Of a stretch of DNA of 64,000 bases, positions 40,639 to 50,271 are shown piece by piece (position 1 is the stretch's first letter; the number at the start of each line of letters is the position of its first letter). The notes beneath the pieces were generated by a model, which saw only the letters and a list, made by a program, of their open reading frames with translations, made no database searches and had not been told where the DNA came from. The stretch comes from Pseudo-nitzschia pungens (Eukaryota; Bacillariophyta; Bacillariophyceae; Bacillariales; Bacillariaceae), in assembly GCA_037355855.1 (NCBI GenBank), contig CM074758.1:4003001-4067000 (forward strand), read 5' to 3'. The position numbers and the translations under genes are program-made.

Positions 40639-41966
40639 GTAATTGTTCTCCTCTCACCACTTATGTATCAACTTATAATTGTTCTTCCTCTAACCAGTTG
40701 TTTTGCTGTACAGACTCTATTCTAATTATTCAATAGACATGAATCCTATCATGGATCTGTCTTTTCTTGATATCTGAAACTAAATTACTAAAACTCAATT
40801 AAGATAAACTCTTATCGTACTTGACTTCCCGGAGTTTGGACGACGGATTCAGCAGCAAGAAGGTTTGATCCAGCGGACGCTGCGATCCTACAATATCTAT
40901 AACAATAACGCCATGAACCACAACAGGAGCAGGGAGTCGGTCTACTTCGAGAGGGATCCGGAAGCCAACGTGTCGACATCGCAGGGATCCGGCGGCATGA
41001 ATGGCGAAGAAGACGAACGACGAAGATGGAATGGAAGGCGACGGCAAGAACAAGAACGAGAAAGACTCAAGTCGGTAGGTACTACTTCGGAGTGATGACG
41101 ACAAGTTAAATGATTTGACGACGAGTCCCGTCCTATACAAGAGCCTATCGGAGTAGTGGTGTTCCGGGGACAACAATCAGCGATGATCGAACCGGTCGAT
41201 CCCGTTATAGGAGCAGCATAGTTTTGGACATACGATCTTCAAATCTATACAATCTACGAATCAGGAGCTGTTGTTCCGACGACAGTATTACAGAAGCCGA
41301 CAGGAGCTGCTATTCGAAAGAGAGTAGGACAGGATGAGCAGCATGATTCGAATTGCCGCACGATTTGGATTGATGCCAAGAAGTGACATGCGGTCCCATG
41401 CAGACTATTGTAATAGTTCCGTGTTGGACAGCTTGCTCATGACGAATGAATGAGCGGGTTGCAGGAGCAGCGCGTTTAATTTTGGACCTACGATAACGAT
41501 TGGAGAGCAGCTCCCGGAATGAACGACCGAATGAATTAACGAGTTGCAGGAGCAGCGCGTTTCATTTCGATCTACAATAACTGCTTGGAATCGATCGTGG
41601 GGGGAATGAATACAACACAGACCTTGAATCGATCGGCCGGCTAGGGAAAGGAATACAGCACCGACTTGGAATCGATCGTAGGGGGAATGAATTACAAAAT
41701 CGGCTAGGAATAGACCGTAAGGGGAATGAATTACAACACAAAGACTTGGAATAGATGGTAGTGACAATGAATACTATATCGGCTTGGAATAGATCGTATG
41801 GACAATGAATACTACATTGGCTTGGAATCGATCGGGGCTGGGGAATGAATACAACTAAGAATTGGATGGTACGTCAAGTATCAGTAACAGATTTTGGAGT
41901 AGGCATGTAATTACTTGTTCGTTATGTATGGAAATACTTATGGTAACAGATTAACCATTAGGATTC
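40639..41966. other. Intergenic stretch of the MULE with a 40-45-bp tandem repeat
   Basis: Between the convergent 1199-aa ORF and the transposase gene. From about 41570 to 41840 a unit containing CTTGGAATCGATCG and GGGAATGAATACAAC recurs about six times in degenerate form; related GAATGAAT...GCAGGAGCAGCGCGTTT pieces occur from 41440. No supported gene. Confidence 0.65.
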
Positions 41967-44882
41967 TCACTTCAGGATTTGTTTCAATGTGTCGATACTG
42001 ATGGAGTACTGTCTTGCAGTATGATTTGCATTTTCAATGAACTTCTTGTCATTCGAACACTCATTAGGAGAACTGGCTAACTTTGAGGCATATTCCAATA
42101 TGTCAGAAGAATGCATGAGTGCATCTTTCACATGACCGATGTGTTCGTTTATGAAATATCGGCTCCGTTTGCGCAACAAAAACTGAGATGCTAGAGTTGT
42201 GATGGAGGTACTGTCCCGAATGGTCCGGGAGAAAAATGTTTCTTTTGTCTTGGAGTTAATAAGTATATTTGTTGCCGTGTGTATATTGGTTCCGGTTTGA
42301 TTCAGCAAACGGATAAAATCTCGACTAAAATCGTCTGCTCGACTTAGCTTGTTCCGTCTAGGCTTTGTATTGGGAATGGATGTCATCATCGTCTTCATCT
42401 CATTGGTGTCCTTATATTGAAGGTAAGCCGCATGTACACAAAAGAGTTGTTTCAAATAGGAAATACAGGACCCTTCATACAGCTTCGAACCCTTGGTCTC
42501 ACCGTCCTCCAAAATGGAACATCTCACTTTACACATACTGTGAACAGCTTTCACGTATTCCTCTCGTTGGTCGTGGTGGATGGGTTTATCGATTTTCCCA
42601 GACAGGGTCTCTTCGTATAGATTGATCCTATCCAACGTGACGGGATTACCGAGGGATGCTCGGGTGTTTAGATACCAAACACTTTCACCACTTTTCCGAA
42701 TGTCTATTTTTGTGTCAATTGTGGTGCAGTAACGAGCAAGTTGCCTGTAATGTGTAGCCAGCCTGTTGAAAACTCGTTTCTTGTTCAGTTGTTGAATTTC
42801 ACGACTGACCGTTGCTCGCTTGAGTGACATCATGTATATCGCTTTTGGAAATTCATGCTTCAACATTGACCCAATATTTTTCCCAGTGGTACAGAGGCCC
42901 TCAAATTTGCAGGTTCCCTTGATCTCTAGTGTGGCCCGTTCGTTAGCTTGGTTCTGTGGAATACATCCTGGGATGCCTGTCGCCCCAATGTACCAGATAT
43001 TGAAGTATGGTCTGTCAACGTAGGAACTGAAAAAAACATCAACGAGCTTATTTTCACCCCTTGCTAACCACGACTCCTTGGTCAGTCGGGCCAGACGGTC
43101 GAACATTGGTTTGGAAAGACAATGATATAGGTTTCTGACGTCTGTCGCGGCCGACGACTGGAACCATTTTTTGTCGACACTGTGCTTGGAATATTCACCG
43201 TTTCCTTTGCCCATCAAGAATTTTCGTTCGATATGGGGGGCACATTGGACATTCAAAGTAAACGGGAATGCAATTTTGCACGGAGTAACAAACACTTCCG
43301 TGCAGTCACTTACTACCCCGCCTTTGAAGTTGAAGTCGTCAATACCGAAAAGAGCACTTATATAACGCACCAAGACAATTAACCCAGCAGTGAAATATAA
43401 TTCCGTCTCTGTTGGACAGAGAATGAAAATGACCGGTCTGAAAGACCTTGTTCCATCAACACCGATAGAAAACACACCAAAAGTCAGAACCCGCCAATCG
43501 TTGGAACAACTTCCATGGAATCCATCTACCGATGCAGTCACTCGGTAGTCGATCTGTTTACAGCGAACAATGCTATAAAGCAAGGTCAGGGATGAGAAAC
43601 AGACGATTTTATCCCATACTAGCGGGTCTGCCTTGCTGCTGTCTTTCTGTAATTGTTGCAGATGATGACGAAGATTCCTCTCTGCATTGCTTTGATCATT
43701 TGTTGGTTTGTTCGACTTGTCGTCAAGGATGGTCATCAGGTTGCATGCCTGGCTGCGTGCATCGAGGGTGCCTTCTGGTGGGGATACTGTAAGTAAACCT
43801 TGATCGTATAGCAATATCCCCCACTCCTTGAGACCCTGTTCCGACTTGATTTCCGCATTGGGCGTATCGGGTAATGTGAATCGTGATGATTGTTTGATGT
43901 GAATTAGGTCATTGACATTCATGACTGTGATGGGTAAGGCACCGGTGGTTCTATCTTTCTTTTGCATATACTTGAACTTATCTCGAAGCTTCCCCTGCAT
44001 AGCCTCCCTCAACTCGGGCGATGAAACCGATTTGCTCTCCTTTTGGACCAGGACCTTGAGAACCTCCCCAGCTAAAGCGCAAGGCTTCATTGATGTAGGT
44101 TGTCCTTCCACGACCTGTTTAACGATGGGACTGTCACTATATGGGACCCCCCTTGTTGTTATTTCCTTGCAGTTACAGGTTTTAACGATGTTGACCTTGA
44201 CAGCAAAATGCGCACTGTCGTGATCTTCGACATGGGCTCTACAGGAACCCCATACGCCCTTTGAGGTGTAGCACTGAAAAACGTACGTTTTTCCCGGTGG
44301 TAGATATTTTGCGTTCTTCTTTGATGATCGCCGCCGGAGAACTGGATGACGTTTTGACATGAATTGGAACGCAGCATCCATGCTGGGAAACGTCGTTGAT
44401 TTAGCAATCTTCCAATTGATAGTTTTTCTGCTACTCTGTTGGTAAAGCACATTGTTGGAAATAGGACCTGGTGAAAAGTCTAACTTCTTCCGTGGCAGTG
44501 CGGTACCTTTACCATTGGCCGATGAGTATGGTGGAGGTTTCTTTCGGCTGTGGTTCTTAGCATACGATGTGGAAACAGCATCCTTCAGGCTTTTTTTCGT
44601 TGGGGTGTTAATTCCGAGTTTATCGATGGTGTCGATTCGCTTCATCAGAAGAGCGCGGTCTGGCGAAATTGTCTCCGTCGAAGGCAAAGTTGGGTTGTTC
44701 TTATGTTCCTGTGCGGCTAGGGACACGAACATCCCAGCGGTGCTAGGAGATAAGTCACCTGTATCAAGAAAGAGTGAGGTAGCAGCATCCCAGCGTAGGG
44801 TGGGTGCTTTTGGTGTGGTGGGGGGGGGCGCGCCGTCATTACTCCCTTCCTTAGCCGGTGTTAAGGGTGATATATTGTCCAT
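41967..44882 (-). CDS. MULE-type transposase, 971 aa
   Basis: The ORF is intact. Residues about 200-225 hold a Cys/His cluster (CYTSKGVWGSCRAHVEDHDSAH) of the FLYWCH/WRKY-like type that often binds termini. The catalytic core fits the Mutator RNase H fold: first Asp 453 in SVDGFHGSCSNDW, a following FRPVIFILCPTETELYF strand/helix, second Asp 526 in VVSDCTEVF with the downstream C..H...K (QCAPHIERK), and a candidate Glu 648 in QNQANERATLEIKG. A degenerate SWIM-like finger (SCISYLKQLFCVHAAYL) lies near 803-820. The enzyme would cut at the inverted repeats and produce the 9-bp duplication seen at the element ends. The start is the first ATG of the frame (MDNISPLTPAKEG). Confidence 0.85.
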   Translation of the reverse strand: MDNISPLTPAKEGSNDGAPPPTTPKAPTLRWDAATSLFLDTGDLSPSTAGMFVSLAAQEHKNNPTLPSTETISPDRALLMKRIDTIDKLGINTPTKKSLKDAVSTSYAKNHSRKKPPPYSSANGKGTALPRKKLDFSPGPISNNVLYQQSSRKTINWKIAKSTTFPSMDAAFQFMSKRHPVLRRRSSKKNAKYLPPGKTYVFQCYTSKGVWGSCRAHVEDHDSAHFAVKVNIVKTCNCKEITTRGVPYSDSPIVKQVVEGQPTSMKPCALAGEVLKVLVQKESKSVSSPELREAMQGKLRDKFKYMQKKDRTTGALPITVMNVNDLIHIKQSSRFTLPDTPNAEIKSEQGLKEWGILLYDQGLLTVSPPEGTLDARSQACNLMTILDDKSNKPTNDQSNAERNLRHHLQQLQKDSSKADPLVWDKIVCFSSLTLLYSIVRCKQIDYRVTASVDGFHGSCSNDWRVLTFGVFSIGVDGTRSFRPVIFILCPTETELYFTAGLIVLVRYISALFGIDDFNFKGGVVSDCTEVFVTPCKIAFPFTLNVQCAPHIERKFLMGKGNGEYSKHSVDKKWFQSSAATDVRNLYHCLSKPMFDRLARLTKESWLARGENKLVDVFFSSYVDRPYFNIWYIGATGIPGCIPQNQANERATLEIKGTCKFEGLCTTGKNIGSMLKHEFPKAIYMMSLKRATVSREIQQLNKKRVFNRLATHYRQLARYCTTIDTKIDIRKSGESVWYLNTRASLGNPVTLDRINLYEETLSGKIDKPIHHDQREEYVKAVHSMCKVRCSILEDGETKGSKLYEGSCISYLKQLFCVHAAYLQYKDTNEMKTMMTSIPNTKPRRNKLSRADDFSRDFIRLLNQTGTNIHTATNILINSKTKETFFSRTIRDSTSITTLASQFLLRKRSRYFINEHIGHVKDALMHSSDILEYASKLASSPNECSNDKKFIENANHTARQYSISIDTLKQILK

Positions 44883-45510
44883 GGCTATGTTTATTGTTGT
44901 GAGAGGAAGCAGGACTTTTGGGGCGAAATGGGAGTAAATGTCGTGTAGTGGAATGTTAGCGCGCTAGAAATGATGAAAGTTTACAAGCCAAAAAGAGAAG
45001 AAATGGCGGGCTTGGGAGTGTCACCGTGCTAGTATTGATCAAAATTTACGGGCCGAAACAAAAGAAAAGGCGGGTTTCGGAATCTCACCACGCAAGCATT
45101 GATGATTTGTTGGTTCTTTTGCCAGCTATCCACTATCAAAGAAATTGGGAAAAGGAGAGCACCAGGATACTGACACGTGAGCAATTATGCATTGGTTCCG
45201 CTTGATTTTCAGGAGGTAAGCAAGATAAAAAGGATGACGTAGCACCAACGGACAAATGAAAATTTGGAAAGAAATGTTGGCGCCAAAAATATGGCAGTAT
45301 TGGATCAAATGATTCCGTTGGGGAAAAGCATTGGACGTTGGGTTGGGACCAACTGACAAATATGAAGAATTGTTAAAGAGGAAACGGACAAATGTTAGGA
45401 GTTGACAATCAGCCTGATTCTTGTAAACAGAGATGGAAAAGGAAAAAAGGGACCAAAAAGAGAGAAGAGGTGCAAATGTTCAAGTTTAGCGCACGGATGC
45501 AGAGATATGA
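44883..45510. promoter_or_regulatory. Divergent promoter region with a roughly 67-bp repeat
   Basis: It separates the transposase gene (minus) from the 321-aa ORF (plus). Two to three degenerate copies of a unit of about 67 bp (GCTAG..ATTGAT.AAA.TTTAC and AAAAGAGAAGAAATGGCGGG) start near 44955, 45020 and 45085. They may be shared control elements. No gene is supported. Confidence 0.5.
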
Positions 45511-46476
45511 GTGAAATCTCAATTTTCCCTAAATCATGAGGAAACATTTTATCGTCATAATAAAATAGCAGAAGGAAAGACTGTGATGTCGCAGAGGCAA
45601 CAACTAGGCTCTGTCGTACTTCGACGATCGTTCCGGGAGGGGAAGAGTCCTACACCCTATTCCCCCGGAACATCAACGAGTGCCAAAAGATGGGTAGATA
45701 GTGGTGGGACACCTGCAAGTGAAAGTCAGGCGAGAATGAACGATGAAAACAGTTCCAAACAAGAACCAAGGAAAATTGATTATGGAAGAGAACTGCTTGG
45801 ACAAGATGATGAGAGCATGGGGTCGGATGAGCCTAAGGATAATGAAGATGAAGGGACAGCAGAAGGATCGGTGGAATGTGGTATGGTGCAGGAGGTGAAT
45901 GAAGGCGACGACCAAACGTTTGGAAACGGTGCGTCTTATAATGATGAAATGGTTCAGTTGACCGTTGAAACAAGTGATGAAGAGGTGCGGGATCCATACA
46001 ATGCGTGTCATAACTTCCCCTCAGTTTTTAAAAAGAACAGCGGGCGGAACAAGGAAATCGATGAAATCATATCCAAAGTGAACTGGACGCAATTTCAGCT
46101 CAAGCAATGCTTCCATTCCATGTACAATGAACATGAGCCAACGAACGTGGAAAATCTGGAAGCAATGAAGAGTGGAATTTTGGATTGTATTAAGGACATG
46201 ACTGAGAGTCTTGATGGGATGAACATTGAAAGATTGTTGACTGAAGGGACGCTTGACGACAATGCAAAGAATTATGAATTGGTTCGTGATGCCATGGTGC
46301 AAATTGGTGCTGGGTTAACGATTTGTGGGTTGTACGGTATCATGATGGCAAGTGACAAAGAGGATTCCGCACAAGAAAGGGCCGTACAGTGGCACCTAAA
46401 AAAGATACTAAACAGTAACGAGGGTGAAGCTTGCTACAGTTGTGGGCACAAAAATTGCTATTACTGTCATTGGTAG
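45511..46476 (+). CDS. MULE-borne 321-aa protein, function unknown
   Basis: It starts at ATG 45511 (MKSQFSLNHEE); a second possible start at 45586 gives MSQRQQLGS. The first 150 residues are polar, charged and probably disordered (DESMGSDEPKDNEDEGTAEGS). A helical region of about 110 residues follows (IDEIISKVNWTQFQLKQCF, DGMNIERLLTEGTL). The protein ends in a compact Cys/His motif, CYSCGHKNCYYCH, that could bind one zinc. It is transcribed away from the transposase. I recognise no family. An accessory role in transposition is inferred from location only. Confidence 0.7.
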   Translation: MKSQFSLNHEETFYRHNKIAEGKTVMSQRQQLGSVVLRRSFREGKSPTPYSPGTSTSAKRWVDSGGTPASESQARMNDENSSKQEPRKIDYGRELLGQDDESMGSDEPKDNEDEGTAEGSVECGMVQEVNEGDDQTFGNGASYNDEMVQLTVETSDEEVRDPYNACHNFPSVFKKNSGRNKEIDEIISKVNWTQFQLKQCFHSMYNEHEPTNVENLEAMKSGILDCIKDMTESLDGMNIERLLTEGTLDDNAKNYELVRDAMVQIGAGLTICGLYGIMMASDKEDSAQERAVQWHLKKILNSNEGEACYSCGHKNCYYCHW

Positions 46477-46529
46477 TGTGGTGTCCGAATTACTGGGGTC
46501 CAAATAGTCGAATAATACAAAAGATCCAG

Positions 46530-46705
46530 GAATGAGTGAAAAAGGAGCACGGAGTTACACGTGGAGTTGAATAGATCCTCGAAAAAAGAGTGAAAAGGGA
46601 GCAAGAAGTTACACGTGGAGTTGAAGAGATCCAAGAAAAAAGAGTGAAAAGGGAGCAAGAAGTTACGCGTGGAGTTGAAGAGATCCCAGAAAAAAGGGTG
46701 AAAAT
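46530..46705 (+). repeat. Three-copy tandem repeat of about 54 bp near the MULE right end
   Basis: Units contain GAGTGAAAAGGGAGCAAGAA, GTTACACGTGGAGTTGAAGA and GATCC.AGAAAAAA. They lie between the 321-aa ORF and the right terminal repeat and could be subterminal binding sites. The rest of 46477-46865 holds no gene. Confidence 0.75.
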
Positions 46706-46865
46706 GAATGTTGATGGGATAGATAGTATAAGTGTACGAGGAGGAGAAGGAAGAATGATGATGTTATTCCACGACATTCCGTGATGGAGAAGAAGAACTC
46801 CTTACGTCATGTTGATACTTTTCTTGATCATACCTTTTTTAGTTAAAGTAGGTAAAGTAGTAAAT

Positions 46866-46918
46866 TTAAAAAAAAATGTAAACTTACCCAGAAAAAAGTG
46901 TGAGGGTACCCCACGTCC
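46866..46918 (-). repeat. MULE right terminal inverted repeat
   Basis: On the minus strand it reads GGACGTGGGGTACCCTCACA, a T-run, then GGGTAAGTTTACATTTTTTT. It aligns without gaps over the first 28 nt or so to the left terminus and keeps the second GGGTAA block. The TSD CAAATTGGC follows at 46919-46927. Confidence 0.8.
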
Positions 46919-46927
46919 CAAATTGGC

Positions 46928-48256
46928 TTGTAGACTTGTAGGGACCAAAAGGGAACAGGGCAGCTGCTTGCGTGGAACCAGGGGCTTTAGTAGGAACACT
47001 TAGGGACCGGGGGATATGAATGGCAGGGTGCACTTAAAAGGCTCAGGAGGGAACGTGAAGTTCAAACTCGCAAATACTTATAAGTGGAAACAGTATCCAG
47101 GGGCAATTGGCTTGAAAACAGGTACCTTGAGCGCGACACTTAGGGACCAGGGAAGCTGCCTGCTTGGAAACAAGGGGAGTAACTAAGGGTAGAAACAGTA
47201 TCCAGGGGCAATTGGCTTGAAAACAGGTACCTTGAGCAAGACACTTAGGGACCAGGGAAGCTGCGTGCTTGAAAACAGGGGCTTTAGTAGAAACACCTAG
47301 GGACCAGGGGGAGGCTTGTGTCTTGAAAACAGTGTCAAACTTGAAGTTCAAGTTGGGGTTGCTTAATAGCAAAAGCACTTAGGGATCAGGGAACTCACGA
47401 ACACTTAGGGACCAGAGAAACTGTAGTCTTGAAAACAAGGGGCGATAGTAGCTGTAGTCTTGGAAACAAGAGTGCACTAAGTAGGAGGTACTTAGGGATC
47501 GGTTGGTCTTGGCTTGAAAACAGATGTAGTAGGGGGAGCCTTAAGCGAAAACACTTAGGGACTGGGGGGCTTGGCTAGGAAACAGGGTAGCTCTTAAGTG
47601 ATAGTCACTTAGTGAGCAGGGAGGCTATTGACTTGAAAATAAAGGGGGAACTGGAAGATATGCTTGCGCGAGCTTGATAGTACTTGGAAATACTTGTAAA
47701 GACTTAAGGATCAGCGAGTAGGAACCTTCTAGAAGGGGGGGTGTATATGTGTTCGATCTTGAAGAATGTAGAACGTTAAGTGGGTTCGACCTTGAAGACT
47801 GTAGAACATTAAGTGGGTAACACTTAAGGGGCTTGAAAGACTGTATAGCTTTAGATAATAAGGTAGCTTGAAAACAGATCGAAAAACAAACCGAGCTCGG
47901 AGACACCAGAGTGAATAAAACTGAGCGTGGAGACTAACCAGAGCAGAGCTGCTGTAGAATTAGGACTGGAAGCTCTGTAGAAAATTATGTGTCCTTTTGT
48001 TGCCGAAGCTTGTTGCTGCCGAATCGACCGACCGACACGGAAACAAGCAACCAAAGCAACCAAAGGAAGCAAGAAGCAACCAAACCAATAGCAGAATCAG
48101 ATAGGGGAGGTCTCTGTTAATAGGTGTAGTGCTTGGTTTTGTTGTAGGAGCTTTAGAAGTGAGTGAGATATTGAAGGGGAAAGTTGTGTAGAAATCTACG
48201 TGTTTTAAGTACTGGAACATCGGAACGTCAGACAAAATCGCACGTCGCAAAATTGT
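46928..48256 (-). other. LINE copy B distal 5' UTR with repeated modules
   Basis: Contiguous with 33190 before the MULE insertion, as shown by the TSD. On the minus strand it starts ACAATTTTGCGACGTGCGAT and runs through repeated modules (GGTCCCTAAGTGT, CTGTTTTCAAGCCAATTGCC, GAACTTCA.GTTCCCTCCTG). The first 330 nt or so are closely related to the 5' end of the element at 57759. No gene. It presumably holds the internal promoter of the LINE. Confidence 0.75.
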
Positions 48257-48262
48257 AGGGGG

Positions 48263-49767
48263 CTCCAAGAGTACTTCTCCACAAGTATTCCCTGCCACAG
48301 GTTAGCTGTCAGGCCCTTGTTGATGCCATTCATAGTGGTACTGCCAGTGCTGTCTGTGATGGGTCGTATGATCCGGATCTTCTCAGAGGAACTTCTGCCT
48401 TCATCCTGTCACCCAATACCTCCACCAAGACTACCTCATTGTTCCTCACTGGCTGTAATTTTGTGAGTGGATCCCCTGAGGATCAGTCATCATACAGGAG
48501 TGAACTGGCAGGCATCATTGGGGTTCTCGCCTGTTGCACTGCTCTGGTGAGTCTTTTTGATATTGCCTCTGGCTCTATCACAATTGCCCTTGATGGTGAC
48601 ACAGCTCTCAAACAGGCTCAGGGATCTTGGCCATTGGTTATTTCCCAGAAGTCTTTTGATTTTGTTTATGTCATCAGAAACATGATTTCTGCCCTGCCAA
48701 TCTCTGTGCAATTTCGGTGGGTTCAGGGCCACCAAGCTGGATTCTTTCTTGACTGGTGGGCCCTTTGCAATCATCAGGTTGACGGCATGGCCAAGGCATT
48801 TCTCTCTGTCCATAGAGCTTCTGCCCATCACTATCCCAGACTTGTGTTTGAGCCCTGGGCATTTTCTCTCAATGGATGCAAGTGCTCAAGGTTTGATCAG
48901 CAGGCTTTGCATGTTGCCATTTCTGGTCCTCCTCTTCTTAAATACTGGCAGACCCACCCTGTTTTGAGTTCCATCCATTGGTGTGTCCATCAGTCTGCTT
49001 TCAAACGTCTCCCTCCAGGCATGCAAAGGTGGTTTGCCAAGTTTGCTTCTGGCTGCATTGGTGTTGGCAACCAACTACTTCACTACCAGCATCAGGATCA
49101 CTCCAGGTGCCCCTTGTGTGATGCAGACAATGAGAAGGTTTCTCATGTTCTCTCCTGCAAGGACCCTGGGGCTGTCAGGCACAGTGTGTCTGCCTTCAAG
49201 GGTCCCCTAAAGACAAGGCTTGAGGTTGAGCAGACCGATCCATCATTGGTTGTTGCCATTGTGGATCTTCTCACCAGAGTTCGGAAGGGCCAGAGCATTT
49301 ATCCCTCATCCTACTCTCCTGCAATAGCTTTGGTTGTCAGGGCACAGAGGACTATTGGTTGGCACAACTGGCTCCTTGGTAGGTGGTCTCCTCTCTGGTA
49401 TCAAATGCAGGCTGACTACTACTCCCACATTGGAAGCAAGCGCTCCCCCAGACGTTGGGCTACAGCTATCATCCATCAGTTCTTTCTTACCTCCTGGGAT
49501 CTCTGGACTTATAGGAATGAACAACTCCATGGTCCTGGGGGAACCCTTGATGCTGAACAACACCAATCTCTTGATGCTTCCATCTCCTCTGAATTGGCCA
49601 TTGGTGCAGCCGGTGCACTCCCCCAGTCACGCTCCCTTTTACAAACCCCTTTCCAAGTCCTACAAGGTTACACCCTGACTGCCAAGAGGCAGTGGCTTGC
49701 AACCATCCACCTTGCCAGGAAGCAGTATGCAGCGCCTGTCCAACCAGTGCAGCCATACCAACGATAG
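48263..49767 (+). pseudogene. LINE copy C ORF2, C-terminal third
   Basis: The open frame has its first ATG at 48439. RNase H residues are present (CDGSYD, SELAGI, LDGDT, HQVDGMAK) and the zinc finger CPLCDADNEKVSHVLSC is conserved. Relative to copy A, a 21-nt in-frame deletion removes HDIPIPQ near 48957. The frame ends early at TAG 49765-49767, where copy A reads Glu. The missing endonuclease and RT make it non-functional. Confidence 0.85.
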
Positions 49768-50108
49768 GCTGCTCTCCTAAGAGCCTGGCTTACTGGACCT
49801 TAGGGTTGATTCCACTTTGTATCTTGGTTTTGTCTTCTGTTCCTGCTTCTCATCCTGTCCCATCCCTTTGGATACTGGGTCTTCTCCCAATATCATCCCA
49901 TCTCACTTTATCTCAAGTCCCTATTTTGTGGGACTTGTTTTTGTCTCTTTCCCTGCTTGATGTTCAAGGTTTGTTTGAAAAATTTGTCGTTCTACCACTT
50001 GGGGTCCTGACTCTCTGATGGAGGCGACGTTAAAGTCTGGTTACAGTCTGAGTTATTTAGTTTCACCTTTGGTGATTAAAGTTATTTAAATACGTATATT
50101 ATTATTAT
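48263..50108 (+). mobile_element. LINE copy C, 5'-truncated, with 3' tail
   Basis: Similarity to copy A ORF2 starts abruptly at CTCCAAGAGTACTTC, within the codons for SPGVLLHKYSL, and continues through RNase H, the zinc finger, the 3' UTR and an ATT-repeat tail ending near 50108. The 5' end abuts the 5' end of copy B in inverted orientation, so copy B may have inserted into copy C. Copies B and C differ at many residues in their overlap, which argues against a single twin-priming event. Confidence 0.85.
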
Positions 50109-50271
50109 CTACCACTTGGGGTCCTGACTCTCTGATGGAGGCGACGTTAAAGTCTGGTTACAGACTGAGTAATTTAGTTTCACCTTTTGTGATTAAAGTT
50201 ATTTAAATACGTATATCATTATTATTGGTGATTAAAGTTATTTAAATACGTATATTATTATTATTATTATT
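50109..50271 (+). repeat. Two further LINE 3'-tail fragments stacked after copy C
   Basis: 50109-50226 repeats the last 118 nt or so of the LINE (CTACCACTTGGGGTCC to the ATT tail). 50227-50271 repeats only the last 45 nt or so (GGTGATTAAAGTTATTTAAA to a longer ATT run). Each starts directly at the end of the previous ATT tail. Confidence 0.88.

Larger units (their letters stand above)
33191..46918. mobile_element. 13.7-kb Mutator-like (MULE) DNA transposon with extra genes
   Basis: A perfect 9-bp TSD, CAAATTGGC (33182-33190 and 46919-46927), flanks imperfect inverted termini of about 50 bp. Left begins GGTACAAGGGTAATATCACA; right, reversed, begins GGACGTGGGGTACCCTCACA. Both continue with T-runs and a second GGGTAA block. 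Nine-bp duplications are the rule for Mutator transposases, and the interior encodes one (41967-44882). Other contents are a 1199-aa ORF, a 321-aa ORF, a GCACCTC heptamer array, LINE-leader-like repeats and three smaller tandem arrays. The element sits in the 5' UTR of LINE copy B. It is far larger than the 3-5 kb typical of autonomous Mutator elements. Confidence 0.88.
6541..48256 (-). mobile_element. LINE copy B, in four blocks, carrying three nested insertions
   Basis: Read on the minus strand, the pieces are 48256-46928 and 33190-33115 (5' UTR), 33114-28270 (ORF1), then ORF2 in 28277-25189, 19239-17171 and 7214-6541. Joining across the three inserted elements restores collinearity with copy A, and each junction carries a target-site duplication (CAAATTGGC, CCCTC, TGTCT). 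The summed length is about 12.1 kb, missing only the last 300 nt or so. The 5' end (ACAATTTTGCG on the minus strand) matches the 5' end of the short element at 57759. ORF2 is dead: in-frame TGAs near 26600 and 18335 and a 1-nt deletion near 25321. Confidence 0.88.

Noticed and set aside
40865..41095. 76-aa plus-strand ORF (MIQRTLRSYNIYNNN...)
   Set aside because: Short, charged and low in complexity, with no partner or motif; chance ORF in the intergenic stretch of the MULE.
6541..50108. Twin-priming origin of LINE copies B and C (inverted 5' segment joined to a 3' segment)
   Set aside because: The overlapping parts of B and C differ at many residues and by a 21-nt deletion, so they were not copied from one RNA. 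Insertion of B into an older C explains the junction better.
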